Source: a virus. From it: a DNA stretch of 64,000 nt. Positions 52,210 through 61,025 of the stretch are shown piece after piece. The position numbers were made by a program, and so were the translations under genes. The stretch lies in the IMG/VR virus record IMGVR_UViG_3300035698_014170, positions 23,341-87,340 of that record. The stretch is one strand, 5' to 3'. How positions within the stretch are numbered: the first letter of the stretch is position 1; each line of letters opens with the position of its first letter. Under the pieces are notes generated by a model. The model worked only from the letters and a program-made list of their open reading frames with translations. It was not told the DNA's origin and made no database searches.

Positions 52210-52809
52210 TTAAAAATTGGTATTTTTTATCTGACTAAAAAATTCGTTCTTTGTAGAAGACTCTGTTCTAAAATTACCTTGAACAGAACTAGTAATAGCG
52301 ACTGATTCCGGCTTATTAATTCCTCGCATTCTCATACAAAGATGTTGCCCTTCAACTTGCACTGCTGCGCCTAATGATCCTATAGACATTAAAGCTCTTG
52401 TAATATCCTCAGTAAAATCTTCTTGAATGACTGGTCTTTTTGCTAACATTTCGACCAATCTTGGAATTTTAGATAATCCTAAAACTTTACCGTTCGGAAT
52501 ATATGCTACTGAAACATAATATTCTACAGGAAGAAAATGATGTGGACACATAGAAAATGTATGTATATTACGAACAATTACCATTTGATCTGACAAAGAG
52601 TTAAAAGCTGTAGTCAAAATGCTGTTAATTTTGTCTTCAGTATTTTCAAGCCCTGCAAAAATTTCTTGATATGCTTTTACGATTCTTTGAGGAGTTTTCT
52701 TAAAATGTTGATTATCAAGATCAAGACCTAAACCTTTTAAAAATTGCGTAATGCCGAGTCCCATTTGTTCGACATTCATTCGTTTTGGACTAATTTGTAA
52801 ATTCTGCAT
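52210..52809 (-). CDS. folE: GTP cyclohydrolase I
   Basis: 199 residues. HTFSMCPHHFLPVEYYVSVA, IPNGKVLGLSKIPRLVEMLA, VQVEGQHLCMRMRGI: zinc ligands Cys-His-..-Cys are present. Makes dihydroneopterin triphosphate from GTP, first step to folate or 7-deazaguanines. Strong ribosome-binding site AAAGGAGACAAAAGTAC and its own promoter. Confidence 0.93.
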   Translation of the reverse strand: MQNLQISPKRMNVEQMGLGITQFLKGLGLDLDNQHFKKTPQRIVKAYQEIFAGLENTEDKINSILTTAFNSLSDQMVIVRNIHTFSMCPHHFLPVEYYVSVAYIPNGKVLGLSKIPRLVEMLAKRPVIQEDFTEDITRALMSIGSLGAAVQVEGQHLCMRMRGINKPESVAITSSVQGNFRTESSTKNEFFSQIKNTNF

Positions 52810-52821
52810 GTACTTTTGTCT

Positions 52822-52852
52822 CCTTTATTTTTATTATACTAAATTATTTGTT
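52822..52852 (-). promoter_or_regulatory. Early promoter repeat, copy 1 (folE)
   Basis: Minus strand, 31 bases identical to the site at 53145: AACAAATAATTTAGTATAAT (the first 20 bases), then AAAAATAAAGG. -10 box TATAAT, no good -35; may use a phage factor or be extended. It ends in the ribosome-binding site of folE. Confidence 0.6.
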
Positions 52853-53135
52853 TTACGGAGCGATGCCTTCAAGCCATTCGTAAGTGTTCGGGCCGTCTTC
52901 GCCGTCTTTCATTTCTGCAACCCAATTTTCGTAAGCATCACCTTTGATCAATCTTATAATTTGATCAATAACCCAACAACGATGATGGTCACCTTCGATG
53001 CCTCCGTACTCTTCGATAATTTCTAATACTTTTTTGTTCGTATCCTCGAGTTGCTTAATTTGTTTATCCTCGCCTATAACACATTCTTTCAACGAAGTTA
53101 TCTCAGATTGTAATTTACTTATCTTATTTTTCCAT
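52853..53135 (-). CDS. Coiled-coil hypothetical protein, probable frameshift at its start
   Basis: The visible frame begins at a TTG (53092, MKECVIGEDKQIKQLEDTNK; 79 residues). Upstream, ATG at 53135 with AAAGG gives MEK then TAA; one more A in the run 53127-53131 makes MEKNKISKLQSEITSLKECV, a natural coiled-coil start (93 residues). The C-terminus reads HHRCWVIDQIIRLIKGDAYE. Own promoter at 53145. Function unknown. Confidence 0.6.
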
Positions 53136-53144
53136 TTTTAATAA

Positions 53145-53175
53145 CCTTTATTTTTATTATACTAAATTATTTGTT
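53145..53175 (-). promoter_or_regulatory. Early promoter repeat, copy 2
   Basis: Same 31 bases as copy 1, including TTTAGTATAAT, upstream of the coiled-coil protein. Perfect identity over 31 bp at two promoters 320 bp apart suggests functional conservation or recent duplication. Confidence 0.6.
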
Positions 53176-53191
53176 AAAAGCATTAAAAATT

Positions 53192-53296
53192 TTATTTTAA
53201 CTCGGAGGAGTATTTGTCCAAACCGCCTGGTGACTCTATTCCGGAGTAGAAACAATCTTTTTTAATAGATTCAGGTGTTATGTTAATAGGATTCAT
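53192..53296 (-). CDS. Small hypothetical protein, 34 aa
   Basis: MNPINITPESIKKDCFYSGI..., ending KYSSELK. ATGA overlap with the nrdJ stop suggests translational coupling. No family recognised. Confidence 0.5.
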   Translation of the reverse strand: MNPINITPESIKKDCFYSGIESPGGLDKYSSELK

Positions 53297-55227
53297 TTTA
53301 TCGGACAACTTCCACCATCACATTCTAAAGAATCTTCAAATTCAGTTTCTTCGACGTCTTCTATCTTTGTAATCATAGTAGTCATTTTAGATAATTCATT
53401 GTAACGATCTTTTGATATTTCTTCATAAGGTGCTTGGGCAAATCCGTGTTCGTTATGTAACAAGAAAGAAACAGATTTAATCATACCGTAATTTTCTTTT
53501 AACCATTTTTTAATACTTGGAAGTTCTTTTTTACGATAATATACAGTTATACTGACACTATTATCAGACCACCATTTTTGAAGTTCTTTCAATGTTTCGA
53601 GTTGATCAATAGCTGATACATCTTTTGCTAACGTAGTTCCTTTTGGAGTTTTAATAGGAAAAGAAACAACCATTGTTTTCGTATCCCTTTGTCCATCGTA
53701 TTTTAACGCAGGTTCGACATGATAACCTTTATCTCTACATACTGTTACTAAATTATCGTTAGCAGCCATTCTAATTCGTCTTATATAGTATTCAGAAAAC
53801 GCAGGGTGTCCTCCAGGAGTAACTCCTGCAAGTAAAGATACAGTACCTGACGGTTTAACTGTTGTTAATTTTTTTGAACTGTTAGCCCCAATCTTTTTTG
53901 AATATTCAAGATCGTATTCTTTTAAGTATTTATATACTTCGTCAAAAGCAGTAGAATTTGTTTTAAACGAAGACTGCATATATCCTGTTATTCCGATTCC
54001 TATTCTTTGATTTCTTCGAACTACTTCTTTTGTTTCACTGTGAATAAAAGGTAATTGAGAAATAGTTTTACACGATTCGTATAAAAGTCTTGCTATTTCT
54101 TTGAACTTAATTACGTTTTTAATATTAGGAAGAAAAATTTCAGCTAGGTTACAAGCTTCATAACTTTCTAATGTTATTTCTCCGCAAGGATTAGTCCCAA
54201 CAACTTTGCTGTCTATATTCTCGTTTCTTCCGTCTACTAGCCTACGATAGTTTTGACTTACATCTAAATTAACTAATCCATAAGGCTCTCCTTCACCTTC
54301 GTATAATTTCCAAAATGCATCCGTACAATCTTCAATATCGTTAACAATAACACTGTTGTTTGACATACATCTATGATTAGGAACAGTTTGAATATTCCAA
54401 TTTTTAGCGTTAATGAACTCAATATCGTTAATCGAACCTAAAGCAATTTGAGCACTTCTTCTCACATTACCTGCTACAACAACAGAACCTATGATATTCA
54501 TAATATCTAAACAGTCGATAGGACGAAGTTTTTTATTGTATCTGGCTTTAAGAATGTTTACAATTTTATGAATTCCGTCAACCAAATCTTCACTACCAGA
54601 AGCTATTCCTCCAAAACTTTTAATAACTCTGCCTCTTGGACGAATACAAGTAGTAGAGTATGTCAAATCTTTTCCAGAATAATAAAAGGACTTAAGAACT
54701 TTTGAAAGAAGTTTAACCCAACCTTCACGATTATCTGGTACAATAAAATCTACGTCGTTTGAATCTTCTCTTTTTACATTGACATTATATTTAATTACAG
54801 GTAATTCATAAACATTTTCGGGCATTATATTAAAACCTACTCCGCCTCCAAGCATTAATTCATTAAACGTAAAACAAAAAGCTTTGATAGGATCATTTAC
54901 GGAAACAGCCCAACAATTCTGTAAACTGTCTCCGCCAATTCTATCAACTGTTTCTGTACCTAATTGCCATAAAGCTCGACCTGATAGACTACAACGAAGA
55001 TTAAAAATATGATCATACAACGTTTCTGCGTCTTGTTTTGAAAATCTACTTCCTATAGATAAAAGTCCGTTTATACATCTTTCGATTGTTTCAAACCATT
55101 CTTCAGTTCTATTTTCGTTTTCTATTCTACGAGCGTACGTCCGTTTATACGTAATGTATCCTATAGGACCCCAAGGAGGAGTTAATTCTTTATATTTATC
55201 TACAAACTCTTTACTCAGTTTTTTCAT
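53293..55227 (-). CDS. nrdJ: Class II (adenosylcobalamin) ribonucleotide reductase
   Basis: 644 residues. LQNCWAVSVNDPIKAF holds the first active-site Cys; NPCGEITLESYEACNLAEIF has the radical Cys and Glu; FGGIASGSEDLV is the substrate loop; the C-terminal CDGGSC is the redox pair. Monomeric RTPR-type length, reducing NTPs to dNTPs with coenzyme B12 and no oxygen need, so the host must supply cobalamin. The 3' end is coupled to a small ORF. Confidence 0.9.
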   Translation of the reverse strand: MKKLSKEFVDKYKELTPPWGPIGYITYKRTYARRIENENRTEEWFETIERCINGLLSIGSRFSKQDAETLYDHIFNLRCSLSGRALWQLGTETVDRIGGDSLQNCWAVSVNDPIKAFCFTFNELMLGGGVGFNIMPENVYELPVIKYNVNVKREDSNDVDFIVPDNREGWVKLLSKVLKSFYYSGKDLTYSTTCIRPRGRVIKSFGGIASGSEDLVDGIHKIVNILKARYNKKLRPIDCLDIMNIIGSVVVAGNVRRSAQIALGSINDIEFINAKNWNIQTVPNHRCMSNNSVIVNDIEDCTDAFWKLYEGEGEPYGLVNLDVSQNYRRLVDGRNENIDSKVVGTNPCGEITLESYEACNLAEIFLPNIKNVIKFKEIARLLYESCKTISQLPFIHSETKEVVRRNQRIGIGITGYMQSSFKTNSTAFDEVYKYLKEYDLEYSKKIGANSSKKLTTVKPSGTVSLLAGVTPGGHPAFSEYYIRRIRMAANDNLVTVCRDKGYHVEPALKYDGQRDTKTMVVSFPIKTPKGTTLAKDVSAIDQLETLKELQKWWSDNSVSITVYYRKKELPSIKKWLKENYGMIKSVSFLLHNEHGFAQAPYEEISKDRYNELSKMTTMITKIEDVEETEFEDSLECDGGSCPIK

Positions 55228-55723
55228 TCAGTTTCTCCAATTTTTGTTTTGCTCTTTTCTTTAATAATTCAGCAGTATCTTTTTTATGACATCTTATACA
55301 AAGTGTCTGTAAGTTTTCTAATCCACAACATCCTCCGCCTTCGCAAACTGGAATAATATGGTCTGCTTGCCATAATCTATTCTTAGAATACCAGGGACCA
55401 AAAGCTTCTTTTAATTCTTTCCTTGTACTGACTTTATAACGAAAAACCATTCGTTTTAATAATCGGAATTGTTTTTGTAACCATCTACAATCTATACCAC
55501 ATTCGGCACAAATACATTTATCACGTTTATAAAAATCAATGTAACCCATACGAACATATGCTTCTTTTCTACATTCTTCACTGCACCAAACTCTTTTTGC
55601 AGGCTTACCACACCATTTACAGGAACCTTTAGGAGGTTTAGGCAACATCGAACTGTTTAAGTATCTTGTAAATCTAAGTTCGTATAATCTTTGAACAACT
55701 TCTGGTCTAGGAATTGGTTTCAT
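55211..55723 (-). CDS. HNH endonuclease with zinc-finger N-terminus
   Basis: 170 residues. CKWCGKPAKRVWCSEECRKE is a zinc finger, CAECG another Cys pair; WQADHIIPVCEGGGCCGLEN and LQTLCIRCHKKDTAEL form the HNH site. Overlaps nrdJ by 17 bp and rtcB by 4 bp. Could be a homing gene or a host-DNA nuclease. Confidence 0.85.
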   Translation of the reverse strand: MKPIPRPEVVQRLYELRFTRYLNSSMLPKPPKGSCKWCGKPAKRVWCSEECRKEAYVRMGYIDFYKRDKCICAECGIDCRWLQKQFRLLKRMVFRYKVSTRKELKEAFGPWYSKNRLWQADHIIPVCEGGGCCGLENLQTLCIRCHKKDTAELLKKRAKQKLEKLNEKTE

Positions 55724-56883
55724 CCTTTAATAACTCCCAAAGGAGTTAATTTCGTAACAATATCTACTAAATCTTTTTGTTCTTCCATTACAATATTAAT
55801 ATCCTTATAAGCACCTGCCGCTTCGTCTAAGTCTGAGATATTTCGAATATTATGAACAACACCTAATGTGTTTAATTTAAGTATCTCGTCTTTTAGATTG
55901 AGCTCGTTTTTAGCCTTTGTCCTACTCATTTTTCTTCCGGCTCCGTGCGAACAGGATTTGAAAGATTCGATATTTCCTTTTCCTTCTACGATGTAAGAAG
56001 AAGTACCTTGACTACCAGGAATAATGCCTATCTCATCTTTTTTAGCCGAAGTAGCACCTTTTCTATGCACAATAACATTTTTACCGTAATGATTTTCCCA
56101 ACGTGCATAGTTGTGATGAATATCTATAGGAGTAGAAAAACGACAGTCAGGTAAGATAGAGTGAAATGCTGTTACAACATTAGCAACTATTTGAGAACGA
56201 TTTGCTTTTGCAAATTTTAACGCATAGTTCATAGCCTCCATATATTCCGAACCTTCTCTAGATTCGATAGGTAAAAAAGCTAATCCGTCTTCGCCTTTAA
56301 AAGCAGGAATATTAGAATACCATCGATTACAAAGTTTTTGTGCTAATGTATTATAATACTTAGCTATTTGATACCCAAAATTTCTACTACCAGAATGTAC
56401 CATAATCCAAATGAACCCGTCATCTCCTTTTTGTATTTCGATGAAATGGTTACCGCCTCCAAGTGTTCCTAATTGATGTCTAGCAGATTCCTGGTGCCTT
56501 CGAATAACATCAATATCAGGAATTCCTTCAAATCCTGACCAATTTTGAGGTGATTTATGGTGTTCAAATCCTAAAGGTACAGTTTCTCTAACTTCGCCCA
56601 TAATTTTCTTAATTTGTTCGATAGATAAATCTTTAGCATAAGTTTTAAGAGCGCACATTCCGCAACCGATATCTACACCCACTGCATTAGGAATTACAGC
56701 ATTTTCGCAAGCAATCACTCCGCCTATAGGCATACCGTAACCACAATGAGTATCTGGCATTAAACAAACATGCTTATAAATAAAAGGCAGTTTAGTTAAA
56801 TTATATGCTTGTTCTAGTGCAGGTCCTTCAACATCATTACACCAACTACGTATCGGAACATTTTGTCCTTCAAATACTTTCAT
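55720..56883 (-). CDS. rtcB: RtcB RNA ligase
   Basis: 387 residues from MKVFEGQNVPIRSWCNDVEG (GGTGGGATTGAA upstream; an earlier in-frame start overlaps the previous gene). DTHCGYGMPIGGV, NAVGVDIGCGMCAL, LGTLGGGNHFIEI, VHRKGATSA and SCSHGAGRKMSRT are the Mn-binding and guanylated-His motifs. Joins 2',3'-cyclic or 3'-phosphate ends to 5'-OH RNA, probably repairing tRNA cut by host defences. Confidence 0.95.
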   Translation of the reverse strand: MKVFEGQNVPIRSWCNDVEGPALEQAYNLTKLPFIYKHVCLMPDTHCGYGMPIGGVIACENAVIPNAVGVDIGCGMCALKTYAKDLSIEQIKKIMGEVRETVPLGFEHHKSPQNWSGFEGIPDIDVIRRHQESARHQLGTLGGGNHFIEIQKGDDGFIWIMVHSGSRNFGYQIAKYYNTLAQKLCNRWYSNIPAFKGEDGLAFLPIESREGSEYMEAMNYALKFAKANRSQIVANVVTAFHSILPDCRFSTPIDIHHNYARWENHYGKNVIVHRKGATSAKKDEIGIIPGSQGTSSYIVEGKGNIESFKSCSHGAGRKMSRTKAKNELNLKDEILKLNTLGVVHNIRNISDLDEAAGAYKDINIVMEEQKDLVDIVTKLTPLGVIKG

Positions 56884-56884
56884 T

Positions 56885-57301
56885 TCAATCCCACCAATAA
56901 GGTAATCTTTTTTTAAGTATATCACATAACATATCTAAATCTTGTTTTTGTAGTGTATCTTCGTAATTGTCAAGCTGATATATACCGATACAATTAAAAG
57001 ACTTAAGTGTTGTAAACTGTAATCCTCCGTCTGTAGATACGTACATTTTAATAGTGACAGGACCATTGTCTATATACTTTTCGTCTACTAATCGTTTAGC
57101 TAATAAACTAGCTATTTTCATTCTTTTTTGTTCTTTTGGAAAGTTACAAGACCAAGTATTTTCAAATTTACTCATTAATTCTAATTTTTTAGACAATATA
57201 GTCAATAAAAAACAATGGTCATATTGACGATCGTCCCAAATAATAGGAAGCCATATCCAACAATTTTTAAGACTTTGTAAAACCGATCTAAAAAATCTCA
57301 T
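56885..57301 (-). CDS. Conserved phage protein, 138 aa
   Basis: MRFFRSVLQSLKNCWIWLPI, WDDRQYDHCFLLTILSKKLE; a small conserved phage protein family with the WDDRxxDHxxLL pattern, function not known to me. Stop lies one base before the rtcB start; overlaps the RNA ligase stop by one base. Confidence 0.7.
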   Translation of the reverse strand: MRFFRSVLQSLKNCWIWLPIIWDDRQYDHCFLLTILSKKLELMSKFENTWSCNFPKEQKRMKIASLLAKRLVDEKYIDNGPVTIKMYVSTDGGLQFTTLKSFNCIGIYQLDNYEDTLQKQDLDMLCDILKKRLPYWWD

Positions 57302-58233
57302 TAAAATAACTCCGGTTTAGTTTCTTTGATTTTTTGAGTTACTAACTTCTGCAGTCCTTTGAAATTGATAAGAGGATACTTAAACTCTTTAACAAAATTC
57401 CAACAGTCTTCACTTACTAAATCGTGATACACAGTGCTCAGCAATCTAGGTATAAATTTACTCGACCATCCTTCTTTGTCTAATACTATCTTTGCGAGGG
57501 TCTTTTCAATTAAAGCCGTTGTACAATATTTATCTACAATATGTTCTTCGACAATTGTACGAGCAGCTTTCTCAGCAGGTCCCATTTCTTTAACATGTTT
57601 TTCCTTAAACTCAGATGTTACAATTTTAGCCCATGTTGTCCTACCAAACTTGTTTTTATACTCGTAGTTCTTTATAACAATTCCTTCGCCGGTTCCTTTA
57701 CCATCTTGGATTAAGAAATTGTTTCCTTCGAGACACTTAATGTAAGCTTCGTAATTACCATTTACGAATGTAGTCGTACACGGTATATAATCAATACCAA
57801 ATTCTTCTAATAAAACTCTATATTCTTCGTAAGGAAGGTATTCAAACTGCTCCCCTGACGGCAACTCTTCTGCTAAATCTCTTACAACGTCAAAAACGTA
57901 AAACTTTTTCCACGCATCCGTTCGATAAGTTTTCAAGCTATGCGGAACTAACCATTCGCCGAAAAGTCGAAGATCAGGATGCTCATTTAAAAAGTATTGA
58001 TACAAGTTAGAATTTTCTTTAATTGTTCTTCTAAATCCTGCATTATCGTTATCGTCGCTTAGCTGTCTGTTTCTACTTCCGAATTCTAAATTATGGAAAC
58101 CGTTTCGTATATCTAACCATATACTACCGTTCGTGCCGTCTATTTTTGGGAAAACATAAGTAGTTCCTGACTCGATACCTTCTACTTCTAATGTTCCTAA
58201 TCGTGCTACATGCTGATATTTTTTAAATTCCAT
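57301..58233 (-). CDS. RNA ligase (Rnl2 / T4 gp24.1-like nucleotidyltransferase)
   Basis: 310 residues from MEFKKYQHVARLGTLEVEGI (CGGAGCGTAAT upstream, just after the thyX stop). FPKIDGTNGSIWLD is motif I with the AMP-binding Lys; LRLFGEWLVPHS (motif III), GEGIVIKNYEYKN (motif IV) and WAKIV (motif V). Seals 3'-OH/5'-phosphate nicks in RNA. Pairs functionally with RtcB. Confidence 0.85.
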   Translation of the reverse strand: MEFKKYQHVARLGTLEVEGIESGTTYVFPKIDGTNGSIWLDIRNGFHNLEFGSRNRQLSDDNDNAGFRRTIKENSNLYQYFLNEHPDLRLFGEWLVPHSLKTYRTDAWKKFYVFDVVRDLAEELPSGEQFEYLPYEEYRVLLEEFGIDYIPCTTTFVNGNYEAYIKCLEGNNFLIQDGKGTGEGIVIKNYEYKNKFGRTTWAKIVTSEFKEKHVKEMGPAEKAARTIVEEHIVDKYCTTALIEKTLAKIVLDKEGWSSKFIPRLLSTVYHDLVSEDCWNFVKEFKYPLINFKGLQKLVTQKIKETKPELF

Positions 58234-58234
58234 A

Positions 58235-58900
58235 TTACGCTCCGAAGCTATCAAAAATAATTGGTACTCTTTTTTGAACGTCTTTTAATAACATATAAGC
58301 AATTTCTTGCATTTGAGGATGTGCTTTTTTAGAACATCTTAACTCGAAGAAATGCATCCATTCTCTAAAATTTCCTCCAACATTTATTTCTGTTTTTAAA
58401 GAATTAGGAAGAACACTACGAGCTTGTTGTGGCGTCCAACTATTATTTAATAAATTGATATAAGTTTTTTCGTTCCAAAGCATTTGTGCAAACCATAAAC
58501 CTTCCTCATCTTTATAACTTTCGTTACAAGCTAAATCGGTATCGAACTTCCATTCTCCTAGCATACCTTCAGCTCTTGATTCTTTAAACCAATTAGGAAT
58601 AATAAAGGAAACGCCGTCTTTGTAGTTACAATACCTTGTGCTTTCTTGTGCAAAACTAAATAATCTATGCCGGACAAGTTCGTGCGTTACTCCTCTATCA
58701 CATATTACTTTATAAGACATCCAACCGAACTCGAACATAGCAAGATGCTTCTTACCAAGAAGTTTTTCTACAAATTGAATATAACTATTTTCAGTTATTT
58801 TATCTTCTGATTTATAACAAGTTCTTCCAACTTTTTCTATAAGTCTCAATCCGTGACTATTTATGTCCAGAAATTCTATAGACGGTTTAATTAATTGCAT
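58235..58900 (-). CDS. thyX: Flavin-dependent thymidylate synthase
   Basis: 221 residues. RHRLFSFAQESTRYCNY is the ThyX signature RHRxxSxxxxSxRY; YINLLNNSWTPQQARSVLPN and NFREWMHFFELRC follow. Methylates dUMP with FAD and methylene-THF. Complements nrdJ in dNTP supply. Confidence 0.95.
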   Translation of the reverse strand: MQLIKPSIEFLDINSHGLRLIEKVGRTCYKSEDKITENSYIQFVEKLLGKKHLAMFEFGWMSYKVICDRGVTHELVRHRLFSFAQESTRYCNYKDGVSFIIPNWFKESRAEGMLGEWKFDTDLACNESYKDEEGLWFAQMLWNEKTYINLLNNSWTPQQARSVLPNSLKTEINVGGNFREWMHFFELRCSKKAHPQMQEIAYMLLKDVQKRVPIIFDSFGA

Positions 58901-58912
58901 TATTTAGTTCTT

Positions 58913-59215
58913 TCATTTAAGCCACTTTTCGCAGTTTTTATGAGTTTCATCAACAGAGTATTCTATAGTCAATATCCAACAAGTTGTGTCTTTCTTTCCA
59001 CATGATGCACATTTTCCGTATGCTTTTACTTTTTGAGCCACTCCAACAATATTACGGAACGGCTCCGATGTTATAATAACAAACTCATGTGAGCATTCTG
59101 ATTTTATAACTGGTCCTACAACTGGTTTTTCATTGTAGCAAAACTTATAATAAAATACACTTAAAAATAGTACCACAATCGATAATAAAAAGCATTTTTG
59201 CGATAATTTACTCAT
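58913..59215 (-). CDS. Membrane-anchored Cys-containing protein, 100 aa
   Basis: An N-terminal signal anchor (CFLLSIVVLFLSVFYYKFC) and a small periplasmic domain with CSH and CASCGKKDTTCW, a possible zinc site. Overlaps the ligase gene by one base. Function unknown. Confidence 0.6.
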   Translation of the reverse strand: MSKLSQKCFLLSIVVLFLSVFYYKFCYNEKPVVGPVIKSECSHEFVIITSEPFRNIVGVAQKVKAYGKCASCGKKDTTCWILTIEYSVDETHKNCEKWLK

Positions 59216-60540
59216 TATAAAGCTCTCCCGTCTTCGTACACATGTTTAACTATTGGAAATCTAAGTGAATGTTCGCCTTTTTTATTTGTAGTCTCTTCGA
59301 AGTATTGGACTGTAATAGTTTTGCCAATAATTTTATTAGGATCTTTATAAAAAGCTTGTCGTTGATCCATTGTAAAACCTGAACCTACGTTAACTGTATT
59401 TCCTTTATAATCAATTGTAACCGAATGAAGAACATCCACGTCTGTTTCGACACCTTCTATTAATTTACGCATAGTAGTAAAAGAAGCGTCCTTTACAACG
59501 GTTTCGAAGTCGTGCATTTTCTTAACCTTAAGCAAGTCTTTTGACCGCTTACCCTTATAAAAAGTGTCTTTTCTAAGCATAAGCCCTTCCCAACCTGCTG
59601 TTTTTGCTTGTTTTATATAAACAGAAAAGTCTACATCTTTGGGCAAGCAAATTTGTTCTACTATTTTAATACTCGTCTTGCAGCGAAACTGTTTACGTAT
59701 TTTTTCTAACAAACTACATCGTTCTGAAAAAATACTGTTGCTTTTTCCTTTTTCAAAATCTGCGAGTGCAATACAATCAAACACATGATAAACTGGATTA
59801 GGAATAAAATGATTTTTACGACGTACTTGGCTCATTAAACCTTGAAAATCGTCGGAACCGTCTGCTGTTTGTAAAGATAATTCTCCGTCTAATACAATAG
59901 GCGGACCTTCATAATCACTTAACATCGTTTTAAGAACGTTTAACGTTTCAAAAGCTTTACCTTTGCGGCTATACAATTCTACTCGTGACGATTTGCCAAG
60001 TATAGCTACACATCGTACCCCATCTAATTTTCTAGACACGTACCAATCATCGTCTTCTTTCCAAACTTCTTGTCCTTCCCATTTAGCTCCTAGAGAAACT
60101 TGAAAATCTCGTATAGGCGTAAACTTAATCAACTTAAATACTTTATTTACAGTAGAAAGCCCTATTCGTGCTTTGATATCCTTATTAAGTATCATTCCGG
60201 CTAAATCTTGTAAATCGTCGGGTAAAGAAAGCAAATACTTACACCAAAGAGTTCTAGCTGCTTTTCCTGTAAAATTTCTAAGCATTAACTGTGTGAGAAC
60301 AATATCTAATGTATCGTCTAACGGAAGTAGCGTTTTATCCATTTCCAACAGTGCTGTTTTATTTGATAAATTGTATTGCATAAAAGAATCAAATACATAT
60401 ACAAAATATTGTCGAAGATAAGGTTGATTTTGAAGTTCATCTTCTAAGACTTTACTTTTGTACGTTGTTGACGAATTATCAGCTAGCCGATTTAAAACCG
60501 CTTTGAGAGCATATAATTTTTTTATTTCCTCGTTTTTCAT
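59215..60540 (-). CDS. ATP-dependent DNA ligase
   Basis: 441 residues from MKNEEIKKLYALKAVLNRLA (AAAAAGGACTGAC upstream). Helical N-terminus, then motif I SRKLDGVRCVAIL (about 170), YSRKGKAFETL (Ia), DGELSLQ (III), WEGLMLRKD (IV) and LLKVKK (V); the OB domain ends at VKHVYEDGRAL. Related to the T4 gp30 ligase. Seals nicks in replication. Confidence 0.92.
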   Translation of the reverse strand: MKNEEIKKLYALKAVLNRLADNSSTTYKSKVLEDELQNQPYLRQYFVYVFDSFMQYNLSNKTALLEMDKTLLPLDDTLDIVLTQLMLRNFTGKAARTLWCKYLLSLPDDLQDLAGMILNKDIKARIGLSTVNKVFKLIKFTPIRDFQVSLGAKWEGQEVWKEDDDWYVSRKLDGVRCVAILGKSSRVELYSRKGKAFETLNVLKTMLSDYEGPPIVLDGELSLQTADGSDDFQGLMSQVRRKNHFIPNPVYHVFDCIALADFEKGKSNSIFSERCSLLEKIRKQFRCKTSIKIVEQICLPKDVDFSVYIKQAKTAGWEGLMLRKDTFYKGKRSKDLLKVKKMHDFETVVKDASFTTMRKLIEGVETDVDVLHSVTIDYKGNTVNVGSGFTMDQRQAFYKDPNKIIGKTITVQYFEETTNKKGEHSLRFPIVKHVYEDGRAL

Positions 60541-60541
60541 G

Positions 60542-60724
60542 TCAGTCCTTTTTAATAGAGACAAGTTTATAATTCTTATCTAGTTTTCTTTTTCGTGCTC
60601 CTTCTATACAAGGACTACATCTTCCTGATATAGCACATTGTGAGCCTTTTTTGGCAGTAGTAGTATACCCACATTCTTTACATCTAAACTTGATACTGTT
60701 TTTGTATTCTTTAAATATCTTCAT
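60542..60724 (-). CDS. Small zinc-ribbon-like protein, 60 aa
   Basis: CKECG, then C-x-x-x..CSPC (four or five Cys), a basic protein ending KLVSIKKD. The stop is adjacent to the ligase start; the start overlaps the previous gene. Possibly nucleic-acid binding. Confidence 0.6.
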   Translation of the reverse strand: MKIFKEYKNSIKFRCKECGYTTTAKKGSQCAISGRCSPCIEGARKRKLDKNYKLVSIKKD

Positions 60725-60971
60725 TTTTCATTTCTTTCATTTTTATTTCGTATTCTTCTTTAGTAAACTCTACATTAAGAATAGCATATTGTAAGTCTCG
60801 AACATTTACGCAGAAACTGCAATAATCACAGGAATCACAGGAATCACAGGAATAACAGTAATCACAGGAATAACAGTAATCACAGGAATAACAGGACTGT
60901 AACTTTTGCAGTTCCGCCTTTAATTCGGCTCCAGTCATTTTTAATATTTTTTCTTTTTTTCCGTCTTTCAA
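60711..60971 (-). CDS. Cys-rich protein with period-3 CxxC repeat
   Basis: 86 residues from a TTG (ATG at 60938 is an alternative). Residues about 27-55 read CYSCDYCYSCDYCYSCDSCD and on: Cys at every third residue, about ten in a row, from imperfect 9- and 18-bp tandem DNA repeats (TGTTATTCCTGTGATTAC type). Flanks are helical and charged. Such spacing suits a metal cluster or a repeat solenoid; function unknown. Confidence 0.65.
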   Translation of the reverse strand: MKDGKKEKILKMTGAELKAELQKLQSCYSCDYCYSCDYCYSCDSCDSCDYCSFCVNVRDLQYAILNVEFTKEEYEIKMKEMKNEDI

Positions 60972-61008
60972 TCCTTTCTAAAATTATTATTAACTTACTT
61001 TTATTATA
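60969..61008 (-). promoter_or_regulatory. Early promoter and shared leader
   Basis: TATAAT on the minus strand at 61003-61008, then a 28-base leader ending GAAAGGATTG (60969-60996) identical to the leader at 63702-63729 and close to that at 3836-3862 on the plus strand. Confidence 0.55.
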
Positions 61009-61025
61009 CTGTAAATTTAGTCAAA

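Noticed and set aside
60810-60900. CRISPR-like short tandem repeat
   Set aside because: The repeats are 9-18 bp coding tandem repeats for CxxC, with no spacers.
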